This document shows positions 42,971 to 53,185 of a stretch of 64,000 nucleotides of DNA, piece by piece (the first letter of the stretch is position 1; the number at the start of each line of letters is the position of its first letter). The translations under genes and the position numbers were made by a program. Under the pieces are notes generated by a model, which was not told where the DNA came from, did no database searches, and saw only the letters and a program-made list of their open reading frames with translations. The stretch is from Bathynomus jamesi (lineage: Eukaryota; Arthropoda; Malacostraca; Isopoda; Cirolanidae), in the NCBI GenBank assembly GCA_023014485.1, contig JAJOZX010001566.1:343501-407500 (forward strand), in the 5' to 3' direction.

Positions 42971-42975
<5 letters not shown>
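42835..42975. repeat. Half fold-back, ACCGTGCATGGAA family
   Basis: TCCACTATAAGTTTCGCTTA, AAAGAGTTCCTTGTTCCATG, CACGGTCTG and CCTCAGGGGACCATTCTGAG match the right arm of 36753-37073 plus the outer 31 bp. Followed by (TA)n at 42974-43011. Confidence 0.75.
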
Positions 42976-43011
<36 letters not shown>

Positions 43012-43014
<3 letters not shown>

Positions 43015-43985
43015 CATCCTTTGCAGATGACACAAAGATCAGTAGAAAAATACGAAAACCAGAAGACATAGGATCTCTACAAACCGACATAAACAAAATT
43101 TACAAGTGGACGGAAGACACAATATGAAGTTTAACACCGAGAAATTTCAGCTATTACGGTACGGAAAAAGAGAAGACCTAAAGTCCATGGAATATTATAC
43201 CCCAAATGGACAGGAAGTCCAGAGAAATTCCAGAGCAAAAGATTTAGGGGTTGTAATGACAGATGATGCGAAATTTGAAACACAAAATAAGATAGCAGTA
43301 AACAGAGCAAAGAGAATAACGGGTCAGATATTGAGAACTTTTAAACGAAGGGATAGGAATGTAATGATCCCTCTACTGAAAACCCTGATAATACCCAAAC
43401 TGGAATACTGCTCGGTCCTAACATCCCCATATAAAAAAGAAGACATTAGACAGCTGGAGGGGATTCAAAGAAGTTTCACAGCCAAGATTAATGGGTGCAA
43501 AGAACTAAATTACTGGGAAAGGTTACGAGAACTAGACCTATATTCACTGGAAAGGAGAAGAGAGAGATACACCATTATTTACACTTGGAAAATAATGGAG
43601 AAACTAGTCCCTAATCTTACTCTGAATCCCATAACTCCCCAAACAATGGTGGAAAGTAGAAGCGGTAGACTGTGTCGTATTCCCAAATTGACAGGGAACA
43701 TCCTTAACCCTGAAAGAAAATAGTTTTGTAGTGAGAGGACCAAAACTATTTAATCAGTTGCCCAAAGACCTAAGAAACACGAAGAGAGTTGCAGTGGAAA
43801 TCTTCAAAAGAAGACTTGACACCTGGCTCAGAACAATCCCCGATGAGCCGGGCGTACCTGGCTATGTGAGGTGGAGAGCGCAAGAATCCAACTCACTACT
43901 TCACCAGGCCAACTCGAGAGGAGGGGCGACACGCTTGACCTTCGCGAAATGAGAAATCATCACGTGGAACCTTTGTAAGGTTATA
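43012..43985 (+). mobile_element. LINE A copy 2, 5'-truncated
   Basis: Begins inside the FADD box (ITSFADDTKISRKI) directly after (TA)n and runs to the 3' end with CGCTTGACCTTCGCGAAATG and CGTGGAACCTTTGTAAGGTT, then (TA)n. Coding is better preserved than in copy 1, with frame changes only near 43122 and 43718. Confidence 0.9.
43106..43952 (+). pseudogene. LINE A reverse transcriptase, C-terminal part
   Basis: Frame 43106-43723: MKFNTEKFQLLRYGKREDLK, VVMTDDAKFETQNKIAVNRA, KTLIIPKLEYCSVLTSPYKK and GRLCRIPKLTGNILNPERK, then a stop. A second frame, 43731-43952, gives VRGPKLFNQLPKDLRN and GVPGYVRWRAQESNSLLHQ, the protein's end. The RT palm precedes it at 43012-43040. The thumb and C-terminal region are thus nearly complete. 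Confidence 0.85.
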
Positions 43986-44005
43986 TATATATATATATAT
44001 ATATA

Positions 44006-44235
44006 ATAACGAAACTCTTTTGTTGCACACCCTTTGCAGTGTCCTCAAGTATGGCAACCATGAGACTTACCCACATACCAAGACCACTGACAGATCAATA
44101 CACCTACATTCGTTGCCCTGGTGTAGAGCAAAAGTCTCTAAAGTGTGTGAGCGCGAACATACGTCAACGTGTTCAATACGCATCCGAGGCTCGTGAACAC
44201 TTCCAGCACATGCTGTGATCCATTCAACACTTCCT
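44006..44235. other. No supported feature
   Basis: Unique-looking spacer between LINE A and the 5S-type SINE. No motif recognised. Confidence 0.5.
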
Positions 44236-44239
44236 AGCG

Positions 44240-44443
44240 CCGCGTCTTGGTCATTGTCACGCTTCCCGTCGATCAGCGAAGTTAAGCAACATTGGGTCTG
44301 GGTTATAGTTGGATGGAGAACCGTCCTCTGCGTCCAGATTATGTAGTGACCCGTAGTTCGGATCCCACGTAAGGCTGTAGGTCCTCTCCTTCATATGACT
44401 TCTTTTGGCTACTACGGAAGAAGTTAAATAATCCCCAAAACAT
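44240..44443 (+). repeat. 5S rRNA-derived SINE, copy 1
   Basis: CGATCAGCGAAGTTAAGCAA, GGTCTGGGTTATAGTTGGAT and GGAGAACCGTCCTCTG reproduce the internal promoter region of 5S rRNA. After about 100 bp the sequence leaves 5S and continues as GCTGTAGGTCCTCTCCTTCA, a tail shared with copy 2. Not a functional 5S gene, since the end of the RNA is replaced. Confidence 0.78.
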
Positions 44444-44678
44444 CTTTTGCGTTCTCTCTCTCTCTCTCTACTGGCGTTTCCCAGATATTCTTGTCACGAC
44501 ATTGTTGTGATTATTTGCTAAAATAAGAGACATGAAAATGCATGTAAAATGCCTTGTAAACCACTGAAAAGTGAAAACTTAAAATTTTAAAATAAGCCTA
44601 AGCCAGTTTCTCAAATCCCAACATTAAAAAGTTATGAATTTTTAATTTAAAAGTAATTACGTACTTATAACCTTAGTT

Positions 44679-44840
44679 AACCTTGGTTTTGTTTCCGCCT
44701 GAATTGTTCATTATGACGAAAGTTAAGTTTGTCACTCCACCTTAGACTTACAGTTTAACGTGGAATCCGAACCACGCCCCACCAGCAGCCCAGCGTCTTA
44801 ACCACTAGGCTACTCAGAGTACCCATTTATCTACCAACTA
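44679..44840 (-). repeat. tRNA-derived SINE, copy 3, 3' half
   Basis: Reverse complement covers the second tRNA-like unit (GGTTCGGATTCCACG; GTGGTTAAGACG) and the tail (CTTTCGTCATAATGAACAAT). The first unit is missing. Confidence 0.78.
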
Positions 44841-44855
44841 ATTTTTTTTATTTAT

Positions 44856-45140
44856 GCGCCTCGGTGGTGTAGTGGTTAGCGTCGCTGACTACGATTCCAT
44901 CGGCCCCGGGTTCGAGACCCGGTGACGGCAGCCATCGCGCAGCAAAACCCAGCTGTTCATCCTTCCACACAAGAAAGAAAGTGGTTGGTAGATAAATGGG
45001 TACCCTGGGTGGCCTAGTGGTTAAGACGCTGGGTGCTGGTGGGCCGTGGTTCGGATTCCACGTTAAACTGTAGGGCTAAGTTGGAGTGACAAACTTGACC
45101 TTCGTCAGAATGAACAAGTTGGGCGGAAGCTAACCAAAGG
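44856..45140 (+). repeat. Dimeric tRNA-derived SINE, copy 4
   Basis: Starts GCGCCTCGGTGGTGTAGTGG with B-box GGGTTCGAGACCC, then the second unit GGGTGGCCTAGTGGTTAAGA with GTGGTTCGGATTCCACG. Ends GCTAACCAAAGG. The best-preserved copy here. Confidence 0.88.
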
Positions 45141-45249
45141 AAAGATGAACAGTTGGGTTTTGCTGCACGCCGCCTCCCGTCACCGGGTCTTGAACCCGGG
45201 GCCGATGGATTTGTAGTCAGTGATGCTAGCCACTACACCACCGAGGCGC
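45141..45249 (-). repeat. tRNA-derived SINE, copy 5, first unit only
   Basis: Reverse complement reads GCGCCTCGGTGGTGTAGTGG...GGGTTCAAGACCC. It abuts copy 4 tail to tail, giving an inverted pair. Followed by TA and TG repeats. Confidence 0.82.
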
Positions 45250-45271
45250 ACACATACATATATATATATAC

Positions 45272-45312
<41 letters not shown>

Positions 45313-45520
45313 GGGCTACGTCGTGGCCGATGTCGTAACACCGCTTCCCGGAGATCAGCGAAGTTAAGCGACATTGGGTCTGGGTAGTAGTTGGATAGGA
45401 GACCGTCCTCTGCGCCCAGATTATGTAGCGACCCGTAGTTCGGATTCCACATAAAGCTGTAGGTCCCCTCCGTCATATGACCTTAGATGTTGCGAAGGAG
45501 GTTAAACAACCCCAATTAAT
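45313..45520 (+). repeat. 5S rRNA-derived SINE, copy 2
   Basis: Begins GGGCTACGTCGTGGCCGATG and keeps the whole 5S-like head: CCGCTTCCCGGAGATCAGCG, AAGTTAAGCGACATTGGGTC, GTAGTTGGATAGGAGACCGT. Tail GCTGTAGGTCCCCTCCGTCA...GAGGTTAAACAACCCC then TA. The head begins at the expected 5S start, consistent with Pol III retroposition. Confidence 0.82.
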
Positions 45521-45534
45521 ATATATATATATAT

Positions 45535-46120
45535 AAAATCTGATAATTATTATTTACACACTGAATTCTTTATTACCTGGAAAATATGTTCCTCTCACAC
45601 AATTTCAGGTGAGCAGGTTTTGACAGAAAAAATCGAAGCGTGTAAAAGGATTAAACGCATTGTCTGTCCTTTTCACCCAATTGATAAAATAGGATTTAGG
45701 AGGATTAAGGATTTGGGGATTTTAGGATGAAGGAGGGAAGGAAACCTCGAAATAGTTTCATCTGGTTTACTGCTCTCCTTTGTGTATTCTTAAAAGCTGT
45801 CCTCGAAACTTTGGCCCGAACATAAACGACTCTTCAAGTAAACCTGCCCAGATCCTTGTATATATACCCTCCAAGCGGTCGTTAAGAGACGTAAACAAAA
45901 GAAATGGTATTTGGGGTATTAGGGCTTTTATATACCCAAGGTTAGAGTCCTTTTTCACGCAGGGTCCGGAAAGAATTTACATTGAGATTACGAAGGTTGG
46001 GTGTTTTTGATTGAAAACGGGCTTTTGGGGTATAAGGTTTATTGGAAACAACTGTTTTTTGAGATTTTAAGTGGGTATAATTACTCTAATTACCATCGGT
46101 AATATAAGCCGTGAATATAT
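45535..46120. other. Unassigned sequence, no gene seen
   Basis: No domain in either strand's short frames. Some phrases (CCTCGAAACTTTGGCCCGAA) look like repeat DNA but have no second copy in this window. Confidence 0.5.
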
Positions 46121-46133
46121 ACAGTATATAATA

Positions 46134-46243
<110 letters not shown>

Positions 46244-46300
46244 TAAAAATTTATATTCTCTTTATTTTTTCCAAACAAACTTCCCTTGCTTTCTTCTCTA

Positions 46301-46305
<5 letters not shown>

Positions 46306-46358
<53 letters not shown>
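46306..46358. repeat. (CT)n microsatellite
   Basis: About 50 bp of perfect CT repeat. Confidence 0.97.
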
Positions 46359-46362
<4 letters not shown>

Positions 46363-47490
46363 TGTATCGTTCATTATGGAAAGCGTCCCTGAATTTCTTT
46401 GAAGGCGTCGCATTTTGATCCGCCCCCAAATGATGCTTTTTAAAAGGTCCTCAAAATGTATCCGAATAACGAAGGCTTTAAAAGCTTTTTCGATGTTTAT
46501 TTCCTTTTTAAGACGTTGATGATCGTCCCGTGAAGAAATAAACGCTCTTTCCACACTTTAATACTTTCCAATACCAATATTGCACATTTATATACAACGA
46601 TATATATATATATATATAATCAGTTTTCCTTTTTCCTTGTGAGTTTGCATTTTATATATATATATATATATAGTTTAGTGCAAAGGAAATACAAATTTCT
46701 TGTTCGTTATTGGAAAATGAAGTTGAAATTGGGAGATGTTGAAACTTTTAGTTAATATTGTTAATTATGAACTAGTTATAATTACTGAGAAGAATTACAA
46801 GGAGTTACAAAGACAAGCAAAAGCCTCAAAGACCTTCCGGTCCACTCTTTTCTTTCAACTATTCTTTCAACTATTCTATCAGTAGTAGAAAACTGGATAG
46901 AAAAGTATAAGGTTCGCTCTCTCCACCCTCCCTGCCAGAGGCAGGTACGGAAAAAGGTTGAAGAAAATACCTTGACCCTGGAAAAGTAGCCAAGGAAATT
47001 TTACAGGAAAGTGGAGAATATAATTATAAGATAGCTCTACAATTACGCGAGAGAGAGAGAGATAATAAAATTTTAATCACAATTTCCTCATAAATTGAAG
47101 ATCAGTTATGACAACTCTTACCTCCTAAACTTGGGATTTTTATTCCTTCAGAATTTTTTTTCCCTGCCAGAGAAATAAATCCTTGAAGCGTCGTCGACCG
47201 CATCAGATAATGAGTTTGACGTCCTCTTATTTGTAGCCATTATTAAGCTCCCAATTTATAGGGCACTTCCCTTGTCGTTAATCAGGTACTTCATTGCATA
47301 AAATCCTTATTTAAAGGCGTGATGTTCGAAAACCTTCTATTTGTTGACACGCGAATATATAATGAACCCCGGTTTGTTACCATGTTCTGGGAAGCGTATT
47401 TTTTATGTCTTGAGAGGTACTTGTCTTTGAAATAATTTTCTTTTAAAATATAGAAGAAATATTAATAGTTCAAAGGCTTTATATATATAT
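46359..47490. other. No supported gene
   Basis: Contains short TA tracts (46601-46618, 46653-46672) and a GA tract (47049-47062). CTTTCAACTATT is tandemly repeated at about 46853-46878. Nothing coding. Confidence 0.55.
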
Positions 47491-48708
47491 ATCAGGTGGC
47501 CCAAAAAAACGCCTTGAGATTTGAACATCAATAACTTCAAAAATATGCAGGTCATACTTCCAAAATTTACTTAACTTTTACCTCAATCTATTGGTAAGCC
47601 ATCATAAAAACTTCAGACCTCTACATAAAATACTTTTTCCGCAGCTGAGGGAACAATGAGGTATGGTGAAAAAAACGAATATCATAAACTGAAAAAATTT
47701 TATTATTCACATCTTATCAACAAATATGATCAATATGTCCGCCGTCCTGCTTACAAACTAATCTTAACCTTTTCTTCCACGACATGATACACTTCTGATT
47801 TCTGTTAATGTTATTTTGTCCAAACATTTGAGTATTTTTTTCTTTAATTGCTTTTCTGTAAACGTTTCTGTTTGGCCTTCATAAATCTTCTCTGCTAGAG
47901 TGTTCCATATGCAATAATCCATGGGATTGCGGGGGCAATCGTTTTTTCCAATGAAGTTGACTACATTCTGTTGTAGATAATCCTCTGTGAACTTGCTAGT
48001 ATGAGCTGTAGCACCATCTTGTTGGAGTATGAAATCGTTTCCATAATACAGACGCTGACAATCAGGCAAAAGATTCTCCTCTAAGAAATTTACATACGTT
48101 TCTGAATTAATTTTTTTATTTTCTGAAATGAAATGAATTTTCGTTTTTCCATTCCACGATACACCTGCTAATACCATGATTTTTTTGGAAAACTGACTTG
48201 TCTGGTGGTAAAGTCTCGATGGAGGAATGTCTTTCTTACGCCGACCATAAACAACATCGTTCCGGGAGTTTCGAGCAATCTCGATGGTGAAATCTTTTTC
48301 ATCTGTAAAAACTATTTTTTTAACAGCATTGGGTGAAAATCTATCAAGCAATTTTCTACAACGAATTTTTATTTTAACTCTTACATTGCTGTCACGTCTT
48401 GAAACACGGATCCTTTTAAATGCTTTAAGTCCTACCGTTCTCTGCATTCTTTGTATGGAACTTCGACTGATACCTAAATTTCTTGCAATTTTCCTCTGAG
48501 AGCAGTGTAACCCAGGTCGATCCTCTTGAGATAGGCTCATCATTTCGATCATTGCAATATTGTCTTGAGTGTAAACTGTTTTTGGTCGACCACTTCCACG
48601 CTTCCGTGCTGTCGAACCGGTTGCTTTAAATTTTTTAATTATTATATTTACAGACGTAACATTACAAGTTATTCCTGGAAATTCCCTCAAAATTCTTGCC
48701 CCAGTATA
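47491..48708 (-). mobile_element. maT-type mariner copy 1, 5' end replaced by LINE B
   Basis: The 3' end reads CAGGTGGCCCAAAAAAACGC after (TA)n. The transposase runs to about 48690, where LINE B copy 2 begins, so the other end is lost. Confidence 0.85.
47764..48690 (-). pseudogene. maT-type transposase (DD37D), almost full frame, N-truncated
   Basis: A 308-codon open frame, the longest of any mariner here. Helix-turn-helix blocks VTSVNIIIKKFKATGSTARK and QRKIARNLGISRSSIQRMQR flank the hinge RGSGRPKTVY. First Asp in KKIVFTDEKDFTIE, second in ILQQDGATAHTSK. The third region reads NDCPRNPMDYCIWN; relative to copy 2 about five residues (around QSPDC) are missing in frame, giving 32 instead of 37 residues between the last two Asp. 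The first dozen residues of the protein are cut off by LINE B. Confidence 0.88.
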
Positions 48709-49520
48709 ATAGAAGCACTCTCAGATCTGGAAGAAGGAATCAGAGTGGGAGGTAAATTGGTCAAATCTGTAAGGTTTGCAGATGACAAGGCATTTGTTTG
48801 TAGTACTGTCAATAGCTTCACAACAACGGCGGTAGAGTTTGGAATGAGAATTAATGAGACCAAGACAAAGGTAATGAAAATTGCAAGAAGGAAAGGAGCA
48901 CAAATGAACCTAACGATAGGAAATCGGACCTTAGAAGAAGCTGAGCAGTTTAAATATCTGGGAAGTTTATTAACCAACACTGGAGATTGCAATGAGGAAA
49001 CAAGATCTAGAACTGGTATGGGTAAGGTAGCTTTCGAGAGACAGAGAAGACTACTCACAGGTAAACTCAACTTGAAGCTGAAGAAAAGGTTAGTAAAAAG
49101 CTTGATATGGAGTGTGGTACTGTATGGAGCAGAAACATGGACACTGAAAACAACTGAAAAGAAACTCCTGGAAAGTTTTGAAATGTGGATTTGGAGAAAA
49201 ATGCTAAAGATAAGCTGGGGGAACACCAAAGTAATGAGGAAGTACTGCAACAGGTGAGGGAAGAAAGAAGACTCATTAAGGTGATAAGAGAAAGATAGAA
49301 GAAATGGATCGGACATGTGTTGAGAGGAGAAGGATTGTTGAGAGAGGTGATAGAGGGTAAATATGAAGGTAGAAGGCCGAGGGGACGGAAAAGGAAAGCA
49401 ATACTGGATGATTTGAAGGGAGGCAGGAGCTACCATGATATGAAAAGGATAGCTCAGGATAGAACACTTTGGCGGGACACATGAGTTGGACCTGCCTGAT
49501 AGGCAGAACACGATGGATGG
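48709..49520 (+). mobile_element. LINE B copy 2, strongly 5'-truncated
   Basis: Starts at ALSDLEEGIRVGGKLVKSVR and runs to AACACGATGGATGGAT. Blocks VRFADDKAFVCSTVNS, FKYLGSLLTNTGDCNEE, SVVLYGAETWTLKTTEKKLL and RRPRGRKRKAILDDLK match copy 1 closely. A deletion removes about 15 codons after CST. The 5' break lies in the maT mariner. Confidence 0.9.
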
Positions 49521-49545
49521 ATATATATATATATATATATATGTA

Positions 49546-51144
49546 TCGGGTGGCCACAAAAAAACTTTACTTAATTCAAAGTTTAATAACTGCAACAATT
49601 CAAAACTTATGCGATTGAGCTTTGGCACACATTAACAGATGGTTATAATCTATAATTGCTGGAATTTTCAAATATGTAGGTTCTATAGTTTTGTTACAGT
49701 GAACAATTTAAAAGCATATGTCTAAAAATAGCATGCCGAAGAAAATGAATTTGAACTTAACAAAATTTACTTAAACAAATGGTCAATGTGACCACTTCCC
49801 TGTTGGTAAATTGCCCTCAATCGCTTCTTCCACGATGAGATGCACTTTCGAACCTCATCTAAGGTGATATCCTCCCATGCTCTACTGATTTTCTCCTTAA
49901 GTTCATCTTCGGTGAATTTGTCTTTCTGGCTGCCGTAAACCTTCACCATGAGGGAATCCCATACTGAATAGTCCATTGGATTACAGTCGGGAGACTGAGG
50001 CGGCCATTCATCCTTTTTGATGAAATTAGGGGTCTCTTGCTCTAGATGATTTTGGGTCGCTCGGCTTGTATGGGCGGGTGCCCCATCTTGCTGGAAAATG
50101 TAGGCCTCATCAGGATACAGCTGACGACAATCAGGAAGTAACCCATTATCTAACAGGTTGATGTAGCGCTCAGAGTTAACTTTAATTTCGTTTGTGGCAA
50201 TAAATGAATTCGTGTTTTCCCCTTCCATGAAATTCCCGCCGATACCATTACTTTTCTGCTGAATCGTGAGGTTTCATGATAAAGCCTGGAGGGAGGAATG
50301 TCCTTTTTCCTTGAACCATAAACCCTGTCATTTTGCCTGTTTTTGGCCACCTCCAACGTGAAATCCTTTTCGTCTGTAAACACAACTTTTTGCACGTCTT
50401 CAGCTGAGTAGCGTTCATATAGGGATTTACAGCGGGTCTTTCTACGCTGTCTTACATTCTGATCACGCCGAGAAACTCGAATTCTCTTGTAGGCCTTCAA
50501 TTTCAAACGTTTTACAATCCCTTATACAGAGGAGCGAGAAATCCCAAGGTCGTACGCAATCTGTCTCTGGGAGCGATGAGTTCCTGGTGTATTCTCCTGG
50601 GATTGAATCAGTTCCTCCACGGCAGCCTTATTTTCTTCTGTTGAAACACTTTTGGGCCTGCCACTGCCGGGTTTTCTAGCTGTTGATCCAGTATCCTTTA
50701 TCTTTCTTATTAAGTTATAAACACTTTGACGAGTCCAGTTCTTTGCGGGGAATTCTCGGACAATCCTATTTCCATTCCAACCTTTTTCCTTGACACATGC
50801 TTCTATGATGGCTTTATCACTTTTACTTAACGTCATGCTGGCGGGGTTTTAGCGTAAAAATAAAAGAAAGCAAATTCACATTAGGTTTAGCCTACGCCAG
50901 CGCGCTACATTAGGTTTAGCCTACGCTAGCGCACGTACGTGTCAGATGCACACCAGGCATGCTATTTTTGGACATATGCTTTTAAATTGTTCACTGTAAC
51001 AAAACTATAGAACCTACATATTTGAAAATTCCAGTAATTATAGATTATATGCATCTGTTAATGTGTGCAAAATCTCAATCGCATAAGTTTTGAATTGTTG
51101 CAGTTATTAAACTTTCAATTAAGTAAAGTTTTTTTGTGGCCACC

Positions 51145-51147
<3 letters not shown>
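49546..51147 (-). mobile_element. maT-type mariner copy 2 with long terminal repeats
   Basis: A complete 1602-bp element: ends TCGGGTGGCCACAAAAAAAC, flanked by TA. The inverted match extends about 185 bp at each side (49546-49735 against 50960-51147), far longer than the usual 20-40 bp. Transposase on the minus strand. Confidence 0.92.
49767..50836 (-). pseudogene. maT-type transposase (DD37D), one stop and one frameshift
   Basis: From Met at 50836: MTLSKSDKAIIEACVKEKGW, NRIVREFPAKNWTRQSVYNL, hinge GSGRPKSVS, second helix-turn-helix QRQIAYDLGISRSSV, then an in-frame TAA (about 50522). The frame continues with KKVVFTDEKDFTLEV-like sequence (first Asp), a frameshift at about 50225, and IFQQDGAPAHTSRATQNHLE plus QSPDCNPMDYSVWDSLMVKV: 37 residues between the last two Asp by my count. 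The C terminus is intact (YQQGSGHIDHLFK). Only two lesions separate it from a full 345-codon gene. Confidence 0.9.
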
Positions 51148-51209
<62 letters not shown>

Positions 51210-51222
51210 ATATATATATAAT
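51148..51222. repeat. (TA)n microsatellite
   Basis: About 75 bp of TA with two phase breaks. Confidence 0.97.
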
Positions 51223-51606
51223 ATATTACGTATGCAGTGTTTTATGATGTAGTATTTATTTCTGATAGCCATAGTCGAGATCCGTTTCGCCTTCATATTA
51301 ATATCAACAAAGCGTTCATTTTCACGAACATAGATTTGTTCCCCTTTATAGTTTAGATTCCCGTCATTTCTGTTTAAATTAAAGATAGTTTGATAACAGA
51401 ATGTTTAGAATAACAGTAGATAACCTAAAAAAAATTATTTAGATTCGCATTAATATTTTGTTGCGTTGTGCGTCAACCCAGAACTTCCCTTATGCGAAGC
51501 ACGTTTATTATATAACATTATCTCGTCTTCAAGGTCTGGTGGAAGATCACACTTTCTGAATCGTAGATCAAAGGCCTATATACTCCACTCCATAAAAATT
51601 CAAGTT

Positions 51607-51665
<59 letters not shown>

Positions 51666-51905
51666 AGAGGTTTCCTGCATTTCAAGACAAGTAAGTGCTC
51701 GATTTTTCACCATTATTTTGGCCCTAATACGCACGATGCCAACAGAACTGTGAAACATGAAAAAGGCACTCAATCACTGTGAATCCTTGCATACAAAGGA
51801 GAGAGCCAAAATCAAGGTTTCTGAGGCCCAAGATGCCATTTTTATTTTATTTTTTTAAGAAATTTTGAAAAGATTGTGTAGTACGCCATCTTGATTTTTA
51901 CGCCA
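51223..51905. other. No supported gene; (TA)n at 51610-51658
   Basis: AT-rich spacer. No transposon ends or coding signatures recognised. Confidence 0.6.
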
Positions 51906-51908
51906 CTA

Positions 51909-52135
51909 CGCTTGTGTAGAAGAACGTTCCGCACAAGATGAGGAGGGAGAACGAACAAATAAAAGATGAGGTAACCACCCGGGAATCGAACCCGGGATCT
52001 TCCGATTGCCGGTCAGATATGCTATCCACTACACGGCAATCGGAAGATCCCGGGTTCGATTCCCGGGTGGTTACCTCATTTTTCATTTGTTCGTTCTCCC
52101 TCCTCATCTTGTGCGGAACGTTCTTCTACACAAGC
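51909..52135. repeat. tRNA-derived palindrome
   Basis: Arms of about 100 bp (CGCTTGTGTAGAAGAACGTT ... and the reverse at 52135) contain the 3' half of a tRNA (B-box GGGTTCGATTCCC) in both orientations. The left arm carries tRNA-like sequence 51968-52037 on the minus strand; the right arm starts at the anticodon region. Outside the tRNA the arms share 60 bp with CTCCCTCCTCATCTTGTGCG. Confidence 0.85.
51968..52037 (-). tRNA. tRNA-like pseudogene inside the palindrome
   Basis: Reading the minus strand: A-box-like GTGTAGTGGATAGC, anticodon stem TCTGA/TCGGA with loop CCGGCAA, T-arm CCCGGGTTCGATTCCCGGG and an acceptor 3' strand GGTTACCTC. The matching 5' acceptor strand is missing, replaced by the palindrome centre, and the base at position 33 of the loop is C where U is usual. 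Hence a pseudogene or SINE head and not a working tRNA; the original identity is uncertain. Confidence 0.5.
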
Positions 52136-52249
52136 GTCGTTCTTTACATTAATTATACTGCGTGTTGTTTGCAGTTAATATATGTATATATATATATACT
52201 TTTCTTAAATATTCGCAAAGAAATAAGAAATAGTGCACATTTTTTAAAG

Positions 52250-53185
52250 TACATGCAAGGAATTCGTTGTTCCTCTTTCGGCTGAGTTAGAAGGCGTGTA
52301 CTGAGGGCGGTTATTGGTCGTGGTATAGTAGGGATCAACCATCAGCCTCAACACTTGCGATACTGGGAAACTGCAACTTAGATGGTGCGAATTAGCTGTG
52401 CCTAGCGTGTCAGATGCTATCTTCGCTTTCAATTCTTGCACATTGTTGATTCTGGTTCCACGGTACACGATCTTATGCTTGTTTCCTCAACTCAAAAGGA
52501 TTCAAATCTGGGCTTTTGATGGCCAAAGACTGGGTTCAGTGAAATCTGCGCAGTTTCCCTTAGAAAATCACTGGTGACTTTGATTTGAAAACGGTGTGCT
52601 GGTGCCCCATCTTGCATGAAAATGAAGTCTGGTACCTGATCTTCATCGCAAGACAACATGCGAGACAAGACTTGTTTACCGTAGATTTTGTATTGATTTT
52701 CGCGCCTCTTTGAAGCAATATAAGGCGAGTTTTGCCAACAAAAGAAACGGAAACAGCAGTTGTTACAATCATGGAAATGTGACTGTTCTCTCAAAAGACA
52801 TGTATAGACACTATTTCTGCTTTCCTGTACATATTCTTGTAGAAACATTCATTCTGAGTGATTTGTGAATTTTCCACTGTAAAACACTTCACATCGTAAA
52901 AACAAATTTTGTTGAGCAAATTTGCCGAATTTTGTTTAACGTGAAAAGCCTCAACAGGCGTTTGCAGCTCACCAACAACACTGAGGTTTCCTGCCGCCTG
53001 AGCAGACCGTGGCCAACAGCTACCAGGGCGTCTTGTCTTGGTTTTGCCAACAAGTACTACACAGTACTTTTTTACCCCGTGGCAAGGACTCTCGTTACTA
53101 GTTTGGCTCACGAAGTAACTTTTCTTTTCATACAAAGCTTTGATTAATACTTTGTCTGACTCACTCGAAACCATTTTGTGAATAT
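52250..53185 (-). pseudogene. maT-type mariner copy 3, degraded
   Basis: Minus-strand pieces in order: MVSSESDKVLIKALYEKKSY (start, 53174), a GSGRPRS-like hinge altered to GSCWPRS, KICFYDVKCFTVEN (first catalytic block, altered), DFIFMQDGAPAHRFQIKVTS (second Asp, about 52630), then MYRGTRINNVQELKAKIASD (C-terminal, 52468). The third catalytic block near 52500 is not readable (HQKPRFES). Termini are not recognised. Confidence 0.75.

Noticed and set aside
45313..45420. Functional 5S rRNA gene
   Set aside because: The 5S similarity ends before the RNA's 3' end and passes into a SINE tail with TA; a second copy has the same tail.
48687..49628. 313-codon minus-strand frame
   Set aside because: Antisense of LINE B copy 2; the plus strand has FADD and the other reverse transcriptase blocks.
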